A DNA stretch of 64,000 nt from an uncultured Prevotella sp. (GTDB taxonomy: Bacteria > Bacteroidota > Bacteroidia > Bacteroidales > Bacteroidaceae). The translations under genes and the position numbers were made by a program. The stretch is taken from the NCBI GenBank assembly GCA_946403845.1, contig CAMJBL010000001.1:108605-172604 (forward strand), given 5' to 3'. Shown here piece by piece: positions 31,996 through 41,436 of the stretch (the first letter of the stretch is position 1; each line of letters begins with the position of its first letter). Below the pieces are notes generated by a model. The model was not told the DNA's origin. It saw only the letters and a list, made by a program, of their open reading frames with translations, and searched no databases.

Positions 31996-32571
31996 ATGCA
32001 CATATTATTAAGTCAGGATATATGGGACTTTGATCTCGATGCCGCCCTTTCGGAGATTTCCGAACAACGGCGTGAGCAAGCCGTTAAGTTCAAGCATGAA
32101 CTGGGGCAGCGTCTTTGTGTTCTGGCCTATCAGCTGCTGAAACAGGGCCTGCACGAGGCCTATGGCATCGAGGGGAATCCACAGTTTGAATACAACGAGC
32201 ACGGTAAGCCCGCAATTGTGGGGCATCCTGATATATTCTTCAACCTCAGCCATTGCAAGGAAGCGGTCCTCTGTGCTATCAGCGACCAGCCTGTGGGCGT
32301 TGATGTGGAGTCGGTAAGGTCGTTCAACGACAGTCTGGTTCACTATACCATGAATGAGGACGAAATCCGGGAGATTGAGACGGCTGAGGATCGGGCTGTG
32401 GCTTTTATCCGATTGTGGACCATGAAGGAGGCGGCATTGAAGTTGGAAGGTACGGGAATCAGCAAGGATATGAAACAGGTTTTGCTTCAGGATGGACTTG
32501 ATTTTGAGACGTTTACCGACGTCAAGGGCCGTTTCGTCTATTCAATTTGTCAGTTTAATGTTAAAAAGTGA
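31996..32571 (+). CDS. 4'-phosphopantetheinyl transferase
   Basis: 191 residues. The Mg-binding signature GVDVESVRSF (~95-104) and the WTMKEAALKLEGTG segment (~137-150) define the AcpS/Sfp superfamily; the size and N-terminal half fit the Sfp type. It transfers phosphopantetheine from CoA to carrier proteins. It could serve fatty-acid synthesis or a secondary pathway; no carrier-protein gene is nearby. A strong promoter (TTTG-N19-TATTTTTG) lies just upstream of the ATG. Confidence 0.9.
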   Translation: MHILLSQDIWDFDLDAALSEISEQRREQAVKFKHELGQRLCVLAYQLLKQGLHEAYGIEGNPQFEYNEHGKPAIVGHPDIFFNLSHCKEAVLCAISDQPVGVDVESVRSFNDSLVHYTMNEDEIREIETAEDRAVAFIRLWTMKEAALKLEGTGISKDMKQVLLQDGLDFETFTDVKGRFVYSICQFNVKK

Positions 32572-32657
32572 AAATAAATAGCAGATTGTTTGTTGGTTTA
32601 CTTTTTTTTGTGTACCTTTGCAGCCAAATTAGTTAGACCATTAAAAATTTTGATTAG

Positions 32658-33296
32658 GTGAAGCGTTTAGTAAAAGCATTATTGATTGGATTACCTATTG
32701 TTGTATCCTTTTCGTTAGCTAGTTGTCAAGGTTCATCAAATGGGGCGCCTGCATGTTGTGATTCTGACTCTGTTCAGATTCTCGGTACTGACACCACGTT
32801 GGTATCGGATACTCTGCAGTCAGAAGTATCGGCTATGGTGGAGCGCGGCGTTGTTCTGGAGCGTGTCCAGAACATTTATTCCATCATCAAACAGGAATGC
32901 ACCTACATGGGTGGCTCTACCGACAGCGACCTGCTCGATAAGGCTTTCTGCTCAGAATCGTGGAACCAGCTGCTGATGGCTGTTCGCCGTCAGGAGTATC
33001 TGACTAATACCCTTTTCTTTGAGGTGGACCATTGGACGATGTCGCATGATACCGACCTCGTTAACTTCGATGAGTTTGAGGTCAGGAACCTGGTGTTCAC
33101 AAATGAGGAAAAGCGTGCTCAGGTCGACTTCACCGTATATGAGGATGATAAATCATATATACCAGCCCGTATTGAGCTGGTATATGAGGATGGTCAGTGG
33201 AAGATCGACAATTTCTATCACCTCAAGTATATGTTCAACTTGCGTGAACGTATGTGGGAGTATCTGGATAATACCCCGATGGCCTATCTCCTCTAA
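32658..33296 (+). CDS. Hypothetical lipoprotein
   Basis: 212 residues starting at GTG 32658; no in-frame ATG fits the promoter TACCTTTGC near 32615 better. Signal peptide with lipobox SLASC (Cys23). The mature part (~60-212) is an alpha/beta domain of the NTF2-like kind by appearance (YEDDKSYIPARIELVYEDGQWKIDNFYHL). Similar lipoproteins are common in Prevotella, and the role is unknown. It is monocistronic and converges with the HerA-like gene. Confidence 0.75.
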   Translation: MKRLVKALLIGLPIVVSFSLASCQGSSNGAPACCDSDSVQILGTDTTLVSDTLQSEVSAMVERGVVLERVQNIYSIIKQECTYMGGSTDSDLLDKAFCSESWNQLLMAVRRQEYLTNTLFFEVDHWTMSHDTDLVNFDEFEVRNLVFTNEEKRAQVDFTVYEDDKSYIPARIELVYEDGQWKIDNFYHLKYMFNLRERMWEYLDNTPMAYLL

Positions 33297-33308
33297 TCAA
33301 GATTCTGC

Positions 33309-34895
33309 TTATTTTACGAGATTACCCAGAATGTCACGCGTGAGTTCCTTCGTGATGGAACGCGTGGCTGCGCTGGTGGCATTTTTCACCACACGCCCTG
33401 TGGCAGAGGTCTTCGATTTGGTCTTCTTACCTGTTACCTTATCGCTGACATAGGTGCCGAGGATGGTGGCTAAGGTAGAGGTGACGGCGGTGATGACGGC
33501 CTTCCATACCTTACTCATCATACCAGGCTTCTTCTTCTCTGCCTTGCCTTCCTTTTCTGGTTTGGGAATATCAATCTCAGTCTCTTGCTGGCCTGCTTCT
33601 GCCAATTGTCTTTCGGCATCGGCAATGAGCATCTCGAAGGCGCTGTCACGCTCCTTGGGCTCGTCGTACTTACCGTAGATGCGACTTTGCTTGATGATAT
33701 CCAGACGCTGACCCTCGGTGATAGCACCGATCTGCGACAACGGGAACAGAATCTTGGCGCGCTCCACCATGTTGGGAGCACCCTTCTCGTCGAGGAAACT
33801 CACAAGGGCTTCACCTGTCTCGAGATTCATGATGGCCTCGTCGGTCTTGAATTCCGGATTAGGACGGAAGGTGTCTGCAGCGGTCTTTACGGCTTTCTGG
33901 TCTTTCGGTGTGTAGGCACGGAGAGCGTGCTGCACACGGTTGCCTAACTGACCCAGGATGTTCTCGGGAATATCCGTTGGACTCTGGGTGATGAAATAGA
34001 TACCCACACCCTTTGAACGGATGAGACGGATCACCTGTTCAATCTTGTCGAGCAGCGCCTTCGAGGTATCCGTAAAGAGCATGTGGGCCTCGTCGAAGAA
34101 GAACACGAGCTTTGGCAGAGGCAGGTCGCCTACTTCGGGTAGTGTGGAGTAGAGTTCGCTCATGAGCCACAACAGGAAGGTGGAGTAGAGCTTCGGCTGC
34201 ATCATCAGTTTGTCAGCAGCCAGAACGTTCATGATACCCTTCCCGCCTTCAGTCTGGAGCAGGTCGTAGATGTCGAACGAGGGCAGGCCGAAGAACTTGT
34301 CGGCACCCTGCGCCTCGAGTTGCAGCAAGGAACGTTGGATAGCGCCGATGCTTGCGGTGGTGATATTACCGTATTTCGTGGTGTACTCCTTGGCGTGCTG
34401 CGATACCCAGTCGAGCATGGACCGCAGATCCTTCAGGTCGTCAAGCAGCAAACCGCGTTCGTCGGCAATGCGGAACACGATGTTCAGCACACCGTCCTGG
34501 GTCTCGTTGAGTTGCAACAGACGGGAGAGCAGTTGCGGGCCCATCTGTGAGATGGTGGCACGCATGGGATGACCTTGCTCGCCGAAGACGTCGAAGAAAC
34601 GTACGGGGCAGCTCTGGAACTCCGGGTTCTCAATGCCGAATTCAGGCAGGCGTTTCTCAATGAAACCACTCATCTTTCCTACTTGTGAGATGCCGGAAAG
34701 GTCGCCTTTCATATCTGCCATGAAACAGGGCACACCTGCCTGGCAGAAAGTTTCTGCTATCACCTGGAGGGTGACGGTCTTTCCTGTACCTGTGGCTCCC
34801 GCAATGAGTCCGTGACGGTTAGCCATCTTACCTGTAATGCTGAGTGCGCCGTTGGCGCAATGGGCGATGTAAAGCCCTCTTTCCTTGTCGAGCAT
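33309..34895 (-). CDS. HerA-like P-loop ATPase (DUF853/YjgR family)
   Basis: 528 residues. Walker A GATGTGKTVT (~33-42), Walker B LVFFFDEAHML (~264-274) and the sensor TQSPTDIP (~304-311) identify the bacterial HerA/FtsK-like DUF853 family. The C-terminal ~100 residues are lysine-rich with a small hydrophobic/glycine segment (TAVTSTLATILGTYV). The family's function is uncertain; HerA relatives translocate DNA. It has no NurA-type nuclease partner next to it. The C-terminus converges with the lipoprotein gene. Confidence 0.9.
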   Translation of the reverse strand: MLDKERGLYIAHCANGALSITGKMANRHGLIAGATGTGKTVTLQVIAETFCQAGVPCFMADMKGDLSGISQVGKMSGFIEKRLPEFGIENPEFQSCPVRFFDVFGEQGHPMRATISQMGPQLLSRLLQLNETQDGVLNIVFRIADERGLLLDDLKDLRSMLDWVSQHAKEYTTKYGNITTASIGAIQRSLLQLEAQGADKFFGLPSFDIYDLLQTEGGKGIMNVLAADKLMMQPKLYSTFLLWLMSELYSTLPEVGDLPLPKLVFFFDEAHMLFTDTSKALLDKIEQVIRLIRSKGVGIYFITQSPTDIPENILGQLGNRVQHALRAYTPKDQKAVKTAADTFRPNPEFKTDEAIMNLETGEALVSFLDEKGAPNMVERAKILFPLSQIGAITEGQRLDIIKQSRIYGKYDEPKERDSAFEMLIADAERQLAEAGQQETEIDIPKPEKEGKAEKKKPGMMSKVWKAVITAVTSTLATILGTYVSDKVTGKKTKSKTSATGRVVKNATSAATRSITKELTRDILGNLVK

Positions 34896-34916
34896 ATTTT
34901 TAGTTTTAAGTTCTGC

Positions 34917-34942
34917 AAAAAAAGGCCCCCTCAGCGGGAGCC
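34917..34942 (-). terminator. Rho-independent terminator of the M23 peptidase gene
   Basis: On the minus strand GGCTCCC pairs with GGGGGCC, followed by a run of seven T. Confidence 0.8.
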
Positions 34943-34951
34943 ATATGTTGA

Positions 34952-35911
34952 TTAGTTGTATTTCAGAATCTGTCCCGGCATCAGTCGGATATTCTTGCCG
35001 ATGTGGTTCAACTTACACAGCGCATCGACGGTCATGCCTCTTTTGCGGGCGATGGTTTGGAGGGTCTCACCCTTCTTTACCTTATGGAAATGAACATCGG
35101 GTGCAAATGAAGCCTCAGGAGCGGCGATGGCCAACTCGGTGTCATCGTCAGGCTCGGTGTCGAAACGGCTGAGTTCGCTGCTGCTGGCACCACGCAGACG
35201 GGTAGCCTGTGCCGACTCGCTTGCGTACTTCTTACGATTATAAGTGTAGAAGTCGCCTGTCACGTCCTGAGCACGGAAGTCGAACATCAGGGCGGGGTTC
35301 AGGGCTACACCACACAGACGAGTCTCAAAGTGCAGGTGTGAACCCGTACTACGTCCGGTATTACCTCCCAGACCGATAGGATCACCAGCCTTGACTTCCT
35401 GGTCTTCCTTCACAAGTTGCTTTGACATGTGGGCATAATAGGTCTCCAGTCCGTTGTAGTGGCGGATGACGACATATTTACCATAGCCCTTAGCCTCGTA
35501 CTTCACGATGCGCACCTTGCCGGAGAAGGCTGCACGGATGGTGTCTCCGACATAGACTTTAATGTCGAGACCTTTATGCTGGCGTCCCCAACGGGCACCG
35601 AAGTTCGAAGTGATGACGCGACTTGGAGTGGGCATGCAGAAGCCGCGCAAGTCGATAGTAGCGGTTTGTGGCAGTGTAGTCTCTGCGTTATGATAATGGG
35701 TCATTTCCGTATCCCACTCGTCATAGAGGTCGGCAGCGGGATTCTCGAGCATCTCCTGATAGATCAACTGGTGGAGTGCTACGGAATCAACCTTCTTCAT
35801 TTTCTTGTCTACGGGAGCCTGACGTGCTAACAGATCCTGACCATTCATGGGAACGGCTGCAAACGACATCAGTGCTAATATAAATGCAATTTTAAGATTC
35901 TTCAAATTCAT
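34952..35911 (-). CDS. M23-family peptidase with C-terminal LysM domain
   Basis: 319 residues. Signal peptide ~1-24 (ending MNGQ). Peptidase M23 domain (~100-215) with HKGLDIKVYVGD, YYAHM and GSHLHFE, the zinc ligands and catalytic His of lysostaphin-like endopeptidases or EnvC/NlpD-type factors. A LysM domain closes the protein (KVKKGETLQTIARKRGMTVDALC), binding peptidoglycan. It acts in the periplasm on cell-wall cross-links or as an amidase activator. Promoter TTACCTTTGC at 35952-35962. Confidence 0.93.
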   Translation of the reverse strand: MNLKNLKIAFILALMSFAAVPMNGQDLLARQAPVDKKMKKVDSVALHQLIYQEMLENPAADLYDEWDTEMTHYHNAETTLPQTATIDLRGFCMPTPSRVITSNFGARWGRQHKGLDIKVYVGDTIRAAFSGKVRIVKYEAKGYGKYVVIRHYNGLETYYAHMSKQLVKEDQEVKAGDPIGLGGNTGRSTGSHLHFETRLCGVALNPALMFDFRAQDVTGDFYTYNRKKYASESAQATRLRGASSSELSRFDTEPDDDTELAIAAPEASFAPDVHFHKVKKGETLQTIARKRGMTVDALCKLNHIGKNIRLMPGQILKYN

Positions 35912-36037
35912 TACTTTAGTTGGGTTTTAATTGCAAAAAGCAAAAAATACGTTGCAAAGGTAATAATATTCTTCCGAAACCCCAAAAGATATGTGTGTAC
36001 GTTAACAAAGTTTTGGAATGTTTTAACACTTAATGAC

Positions 36038-38131
36038 TTAGGAGATGGCCGCCCAGTTGATGTTTGTCTTACGGATTTCCTTGAGCCTGCGCCAAAGAAT
36101 CGCGTATTTGTCAGAGGTGCAGGTGGGGTCTTCCTCGATGATAGGCTGAGCCGTCTCTCGAGCCATCTGAACAAGCTGACCGTCGCGCGCAATGTCGGCT
36201 ATTTTCAAATCGAAAGCCATACCGCTCTGCTGGGTACCTTCCAAGTCGCCGGGTCCACGTAGTTTCAAGTCGGCCTCTGCGATGCGGAAACCGTCGTTGG
36301 TGTCGCACATGATGTCGATACGCTTGCGGGTGTCCTCGCTTAGCTTATAGGGAGTGACAAGGATACAGAAACTCTGGTCGGCACCGCGTCCTACGCGGCC
36401 TCTGAGCTGATGCAGCTGGGAAAGGCCGAAACGCTGGGCTTCGAGGATAACCATCACGGAGGCGTTGGGCACATTGACACCCACTTCGATGACGGTGGTG
36501 GCCACGAGGATCTGCGTCTCACCCTTGACGAACTTCTGCATCTCTTCTTCCTTGTCCTTGGGCTTCATCTTGCCGTGAACCTTACTCAAGCGGAATTCAG
36601 GGAAGGCTTGCTTCAATACCTCGAAGCCATCTTCAAGATTTTTCAAATCTGATTTCTCACTCTCCTCGATAAGTGGGAAGACGATATACACCTGACGCCC
36701 TTCGCGGATCTGCTGACGGATACCGTCGTAGAGCGAGGTCATGCGGGTGTCGAAGACGTGAGTGGTTCTCACGGGTTTGCGACCTGGAGGCAACTCGTCG
36801 ATGACACTCACGTCGAGGTCGCCATAAAGGGTCATGGCGAGGGTGCGCGGAATAGGTGTGGCTGTCATCACAAGGACATGTGGAGGATTGGTGCTCTTGC
36901 TCCATAGTTTGGCGCGTTGGGCGACTCCAAAGCGATGCTGCTCGTCGACGACGACAAAACCGAGACGGGCAAACTGAACCCAGTCCTCGATGACAGCATG
37001 TGTGCCCACGAGGATATGGATCGTACCATCCATCAGTCCTTCGAGCACTTCCTCACGACGCTTGCCTTTCACGATGCCCGTCAACAGGGCGACGCGCAGG
37101 TCCATACCCTTCAGGAATTCCATGATGGTGGCTAAGTGCTGTTCTGCCAGGATCTCGGTAGGTGCCATGATACAGGCCTGATAACCGTTGTCGATGGCGA
37201 TGAGCATCGACATCAAGGCTACGAGAGTTTTTCCTGAGCCTACATCACCCTGTAGCAGACGGTTCATCTGTCGTCCGCTGCCCATATCCTTGCGAATCTC
37301 GCGGATCACACGCTTCTGGGCCTCTGTCAAAGGGAAAGGCAGGTTGTTGCGATAGAAGGAATTAAACACTTCGCCGACCTGTGAGAATACATAACCCCGA
37401 TATTTCCTGCGCTGGTCGCTGGCATATCTCAGGATATTCAGTTGGATATAGAATAGCTCCTCGAATTTCAGTCGTACCCTTGCGCGCTCCAGATCTTTGG
37501 CGTTCTGCGGATAGTGCACATTGCGTAAGGCCTCGTCGCGTCCCATCAGATGACGCTCTGCGATGAGGAAGTCGGGTAGGGTTTCAGGCAATGGAGGAAG
37601 TTTTTCGACGAGCGTCTTGGTCAGTCGTTCGATGGCCCGAGAGTTCAGACCGCTCTTCTTCATTTTCTCCGAGGTGTTGTAATAGGGCTGAAGCCCCATG
37701 CTTGAGAGGTCTACTTTCGCAGCATCGTCGAGATCGGGATGGGTGAAATTAATGCGGTTGTTGAAGACTGTGGGCTTGCCAAAGACCAGATATTCTGTGC
37801 CGATCTTATAAGTCTGCTTGGCATATTTGCCACCATTAAACCACGTGAGGTCGGCAATGGCTGTACCATCGGTGAAATGCGCCACGACACGCTCCTTGCG
37901 AGGACCCATGGGGAAGGTCTCGAAGCTGAGGATATGGCCGATGACCTGCACAAACGGCATCTCACCCGTTAGTTCGTGAATGGTATAGACCTTCGAACGG
38001 TCGACATATTTATAAGGGTAGTATTCGAGCAGGTCACCATAGGTCTCTATACCAAGCTCATTGCTCAGCATCTTCTTGCGGTTGGGCCCTACGCCTGGCA
38101 AGTATTTGATGTCCTGGTCGAGAATGTTCAA
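36038..38131 (-). CDS. recG: ATP-dependent DNA helicase RecG
   Basis: 697 residues, full length. N-terminal wedge/OB region, Walker A GDVGSGKTLVAL (~294-305), DEQH box VVDEQHRFGVAQR (~393-405), TATPIPRTLAM, and the C-terminal QLRGRVGRG motif VI. RecG reverses stalled replication forks and migrates branched DNA. It is followed upstream by ispD after a short junction that carries GTTTACAGT repeats, so the two may be co-transcribed. Confidence 0.97.
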   Translation of the reverse strand: MNILDQDIKYLPGVGPNRKKMLSNELGIETYGDLLEYYPYKYVDRSKVYTIHELTGEMPFVQVIGHILSFETFPMGPRKERVVAHFTDGTAIADLTWFNGGKYAKQTYKIGTEYLVFGKPTVFNNRINFTHPDLDDAAKVDLSSMGLQPYYNTSEKMKKSGLNSRAIERLTKTLVEKLPPLPETLPDFLIAERHLMGRDEALRNVHYPQNAKDLERARVRLKFEELFYIQLNILRYASDQRRKYRGYVFSQVGEVFNSFYRNNLPFPLTEAQKRVIREIRKDMGSGRQMNRLLQGDVGSGKTLVALMSMLIAIDNGYQACIMAPTEILAEQHLATIMEFLKGMDLRVALLTGIVKGKRREEVLEGLMDGTIHILVGTHAVIEDWVQFARLGFVVVDEQHRFGVAQRAKLWSKSTNPPHVLVMTATPIPRTLAMTLYGDLDVSVIDELPPGRKPVRTTHVFDTRMTSLYDGIRQQIREGRQVYIVFPLIEESEKSDLKNLEDGFEVLKQAFPEFRLSKVHGKMKPKDKEEEMQKFVKGETQILVATTVIEVGVNVPNASVMVILEAQRFGLSQLHQLRGRVGRGADQSFCILVTPYKLSEDTRKRIDIMCDTNDGFRIAEADLKLRGPGDLEGTQQSGMAFDLKIADIARDGQLVQMARETAQPIIEEDPTCTSDKYAILWRRLKEIRKTNINWAAIS

Positions 38132-38146
38132 TTGAGAGTTTACAGT

Positions 38147-38866
38147 TTATAGTTTACAGAGGGCTTCGGCAACGACGATATCGTAGGGTGTGGTGATCTT
38201 GATGTTCTCACGATTGCCCTCGACAAGGGTGATCTGGTGGCCGTAGCTTTCCACAACAGAGGCATCGTCGGTAAAGCCATCGTTATAAGGTTGGCGATTT
38301 GCAGCCTTCAGCAGTTGGATGTCGAAGGTCTGCGGCGTCTGCACTAGTCTGTACTCATTGCGAGGTACGGTGAGGGAGGCGATGCTTTTCAGATTACTCG
38401 GAATACTCGGATTATTCAGATTACTCGGAGAATCTGCGATGATCTTTCTGACCGTCTCCACCACAGGGATGACAGGAATAACAGCCTTTTCAGTTCGAGT
38501 TGTCTCGTAGCAGTTGCGGATAACCTCGATGCTGGGGAAAGGACGCACGCCATCATGCACACCTACCACGCCTTGTGCATCGTCAGGAATCAGAGCAAGA
38601 CCGTTCTGCACGGAGTGGAATCGCGTCTCTCCGCCATTCGCCAGCAGATACTTCACCTCAAAGTGATACTGTTCGCAGAGTTGTCGCCAGTAATCCTGCT
38701 GAGCCTCAGGCAGCACAAGGATAATCTGCAGATCCTCAGCATATTCGCGGAACCGTTCGATAGTCCGCATCAAGACCGGCTTCCCTCCTATAGGCAGGAA
38801 CTGCTTCGGGATATCACTCCCCATACGCAGGCCCTTACCCCCTGCTACGATGATGACGTAATCCAT
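38147..38866 (-). CDS. ispD: 2-C-methyl-D-erythritol 4-phosphate cytidylyltransferase
   Basis: 239 residues. N-terminal nucleotide-binding [18 protein letters not shown] (~8-25), GVHDGVRPF (~103-111), RLVQTPQTF (~176-184) and DDASVVE are IspD hallmarks. It makes CDP-methylerythritol in the MEP isoprenoid pathway. Residues ~147-165 ([15 protein letters not shown]) come from an in-frame array of 9-base GATTACTCG-like units and lie where IspD proteins normally have a short loop. The ATG overlaps the TAA of the DJ-1 gene by one base, implying translational coupling. Confidence 0.95.
   Translation of the reverse strand: MDYVIIVAGGKGLRMGSDIPKQFLPIGGKPVLMRTIERFREYAEDLQIILVLPEAQQDYWRQLCEQYHFEVKYLLANGGETRFHSVQNGLALIPDDAQGVVGVHDGVRPFPSIEVIRNCYETTRTEKAVIPVIPVVETVRKIIADSPSNLNNPSIPSNLKSIASLTVPRNEYRLVQTPQTFDIQLLKAANRQPYNDGFTDDASVVESYGHQITLVEGNRENIKITTPYDIVVAEALCKL
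38386..38430. repeat. 9-bp tandem repeat inside ispD
   Basis: Units ATTACTCGG, AATACTCGG, ATTATTCAG, ATTACTCGG run in frame (9 bases equals three codons). The same motif occurs in the gap at 47135-47165. Confidence 0.75.
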
Positions 38867-39435
38867 TAGTCCATCAGGTGCTTGAAGCGCATACCCTCTG
38901 CAATCTGGTCAGAGGTTTTTTTGTCAACGAGTTGGGTAAGCAGTTCGTAGGCGTAGGGGAAAGCAGCTGCAGGACCCTCACCAGTGGTGACGTTGCCATC
39001 GACGGTGACGAGGTCGCCTGTATAAGTAGCACCAGCCTCCGACAAAGCCTTCTCGAAGCCAGGATAGCAAGTGGCCTTCTTGCCGTCGAGAACACCAAGT
39101 TGAGCCAGTACCACAGCAGGAGCGGCACAAATGGCAGCTACCTTTTTGCCTGCAGCAAACTGGTTCATGACCACCTTGCATACGCCTTCATGCTCAAAGA
39201 GATTACTGGCTCCAGGCATACCGCCGGGCAGCATAATCAGGTCGGCATCCGCGTAGTCGCTCTGCTCGAACTGGATATCAGCCTCAATGTTCACACCATG
39301 AGCCGACTCTACGAGTGGGAACTCTGTCGTGCTTACGGTTATTACATCCACACCGCCACGACGCAGCACGTCGATGGGAATCAGCGCCTCGACATCCTCG
39401 AAGCCGTCTGCTAAGAATACATAAACTTTTGCCAT
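38866..39435 (-). CDS. DJ-1/PfpI family protein
   Basis: 189 residues from the ATG at 39435; the longer ORF in the track crosses a TATATTTGC promoter. Flavodoxin-like DJ-1 fold with the nucleophile-elbow cysteine in [11 protein letters not shown], an acidic partner ([11 protein letters not shown], Glu17) and a late GEGPAAAF. Likely a protein/nucleic-acid deglycase-type or chaperone enzyme of the YajL/DJ-1 group; the substrate is uncertain. Coupled to ispD. Confidence 0.9.
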   Translation of the reverse strand: MAKVYVFLADGFEDVEALIPIDVLRRGGVDVITVSTTEFPLVESAHGVNIEADIQFEQSDYADADLIMLPGGMPGASNLFEHEGVCKVVMNQFAAGKKVAAICAAPAVVLAQLGVLDGKKATCYPGFEKALSEAGATYTGDLVTVDGNVTTGEGPAAAFPYAYELLTQLVDKKTSDQIAEGMRFKHLMD

Positions 39436-39516
39436 AACTATTTCAATTATTTGAGTTTCTGACCGCAAATATACAAATTTTTTTGGACAGATGAACATAA
39501 TGTCTAAAAAAAAAAC

Positions 39517-39524
39517 TATCTTTG
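39517..39524 (+). promoter_or_regulatory. -7 element of nadK
   Basis: TATCTTTG, divergent from the DJ-1 promoter ~45 bases away. It places the nadK start at the ATG 39543, not at 39522. Confidence 0.7.
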
Positions 39525-39542
39525 CAACCAAAAGCAAGAATT

Positions 39543-40427
39543 ATGGAACACGGTAAACTCAGATTCGCCCTTTTCGGCAATATCTATCAGGGTAAGAAAT
39601 CGGCCAGCATCCAGCAGGTGCTCTCCAGCATCAGCCGTTATGAGGCTGAGCTCTATGTGGATATGGAGTACTATTATTTCCTGAAGGATAACCAAAGGCT
39701 TGACATCAAGGCCACCAAACTGTTTACCGATGATGATTTCGATGCCGACTTTGTGATTTCGATGGGAGGTGACGGTACGTTCCTCAAAGCAGCCAGTAGG
39801 GTAGGTGCGAAGAACATTCCTATTCTGGGTGTCAACGTGGGGCGCTTGGGTTTCCTTGCCGATATCAGTCCTGATCAGTTTGATGCCACCCTCGATGCCC
39901 TTTATCACGATGACTATTACCTCGAGTCACGTGCGCTGATACAGGTGGAGACCGATGGGGCCTCTCTTGGCACCTATCACTGTGCGCTCAACGATGTGGC
40001 CATCCTGAAGCGCGATACCGCTTCGATGATCAGTATCCGAACCTGCGTCAACGGCCAGTATCTGCATACCTATCAGGCCGACGGCTTGGTCATCTCCACG
40101 CCTACGGGTTCTACGGCTTATTCGCTTTCCAATGGCGGACCGATCATCGTGCCTGGCACCAAGGTGTTCTCGATGACGGCTGTTGCACCGCATTCGCTGA
40201 ATGTACGTCCCTTTGTATTGCCTGATTCTGCTGTCATCGACCTCGAAGTGGAAAGCCGTAGTCATAATTTCCTGGTGGCCATCGATGGCCGTTCTGAGAA
40301 ATGTGCTGAGGGTACGAAGATTACCCTGCGTCGCGCACCTTATGATATCAAGGTGGTGAAGCGGAGTGACCATCGATACTTCGACTCCCTCCGCGAGAAG
40401 ATGATGTGGGGAGCAGATACGCGCTAA
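39543..40427 (+). CDS. nadK: NAD kinase
   Basis: 294 residues from 39543. The catalytic GGDGTFLKAA motif (~75-84), the NDVAI segment, and SGSTAYSLSNGGPI-type TPTGSTAYSLS (diphosphate binding) are characteristic. Phosphorylates NAD to NADP with ATP. The family normally forms oligomers. Monocistronic by appearance. Confidence 0.96.
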   Translation: MEHGKLRFALFGNIYQGKKSASIQQVLSSISRYEAELYVDMEYYYFLKDNQRLDIKATKLFTDDDFDADFVISMGGDGTFLKAASRVGAKNIPILGVNVGRLGFLADISPDQFDATLDALYHDDYYLESRALIQVETDGASLGTYHCALNDVAILKRDTASMISIRTCVNGQYLHTYQADGLVISTPTGSTAYSLSNGGPIIVPGTKVFSMTAVAPHSLNVRPFVLPDSAVIDLEVESRSHNFLVAIDGRSEKCAEGTKITLRRAPYDIKVVKRSDHRYFDSLREKMMWGADTR

Positions 40428-40549
40428 TCATCCTTCATTCGCGTAAATAAATAAGGTTCGCGCGAAAGGGGAATGCTTAAATAACGTTAATTAATTGAAG
40501 ATTTCCGTCCAAAAGTTTGGAAGGAAAGGAAATTAATCCTACTTTTGCA

Positions 40550-40571
40550 GTGTACTATTAGAGTAGTACAC
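40550..40571 (+). promoter_or_regulatory. GntR(YtrA-type) operator overlapping the transcription start
   Basis: GTGTACTA (40550-40557) and TAGTACAC (40564-40571) are perfect 8-base inverted repeats spaced by 6. The left arm directly abuts ACTTTTGCA, the -7 region (40541-40549), so a bound dimer would block initiation. The YtrA-subfamily regulator at 43320-43685, at the end of the same operon, is the likely ligand. Confidence 0.75.
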
Positions 40572-40607
40572 TATAACAGAAGTATAAACCAACTAAATGA
40601 TAACATT

Positions 40608-41423
40608 ATGATTGAGGTAAACAACATCAGTTTTAAGTATGCAGGTCAGAAGGATCTGGTATTTGACGATTTCAGCCTGACGCTGAAACAGGATAACATC
40701 TACGGTTTGCTGGGCAAGAACGGTACTGGCAAATCCACGCTTCTTTATTTGATCAGTGGTCTGCTCCGTCCCAAGAAGGGTACAGTCAGTTTCGATGGCA
40801 TCGAGACCAAACTCCGCAAGCCCGAGACGTTGCAGGAGATATTCATCGTGCCTGAGGAGTTCGACCTGCCATCGATCTCGCTCGATCAGTATGTCAAGAT
40901 CAACCGTCCCTTCTATCCTTTGTTCAGCACACAGGTGCTCGAGGCTTGTCTGAAGGACTTCGAACTGACCACCGACCTGAATCTCGGCGCCCTCTCGATG
41001 GGACAGAAGAAGAAGGTGTTTATGGCCTTTGCATTGGCGACAGGTACGAAGGTGATGCTGATGGATGAGCCTACTAACGGCCTCGATATCCCCTCGAAGA
41101 GTCAGTTCCGCAAGGTGGTGGCGCAGTATATGAGTGGCGACCGCACGCTGATCATCTCCACCCATCAGGTGCATGATGTAGAGGCACTGCTGGATCATAT
41201 CCTGATTCTGAATCAGCAGAAGCTGTTGCTCAATGCCTCTGTGGCTGAGATCCAGGAGAAGTATGCTTTCGAGTATCGCACACCAGATGATATGGCCGAT
41301 GCACTTTATGCCGAGCCTTCGCTGCAGGGTAATGCAGTCATCGCACCTCGTAAGGAGGGTAGTGCTGAGACACAGGTAAACCTCGAGCTTCTGTTCAACG
41401 CCGTCAATGAAGGAAAGATCTAA
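40608..41423 (+). CDS. ABC transporter ATP-binding protein (YtrB-like)
   Basis: 271 residues from the ATG at 40608. Walker A GLLGKNGTGKSTL (~34-46), signature LSMGQKKKV (~130-138), Walker B VMLMDEPTNGLD, and H-loop STHQVHD. It pairs with the two permease genes downstream and the GntR regulator, an arrangement like the Ytr-type antibiotic-responsive or lipid-related transporters of Firmicutes. The start upstream in the track is discarded because it would lie in the operator. Confidence 0.9.
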   Translation: MIEVNNISFKYAGQKDLVFDDFSLTLKQDNIYGLLGKNGTGKSTLLYLISGLLRPKKGTVSFDGIETKLRKPETLQEIFIVPEEFDLPSISLDQYVKINRPFYPLFSTQVLEACLKDFELTTDLNLGALSMGQKKKVFMAFALATGTKVMLMDEPTNGLDIPSKSQFRKVVAQYMSGDRTLIISTHQVHDVEALLDHILILNQQKLLLNASVAEIQEKYAFEYRTPDDMADALYAEPSLQGNAVIAPRKEGSAETQVNLELLFNAVNEGKI

Positions 41424-41436
41424 AAGCGTCACGATT

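Noticed and set aside
39435-39537. N-terminal extension of the DJ-1 ORF
   Set aside because: The extension crosses the TATATTTGC promoter and has no homology to DJ-1 N-termini.
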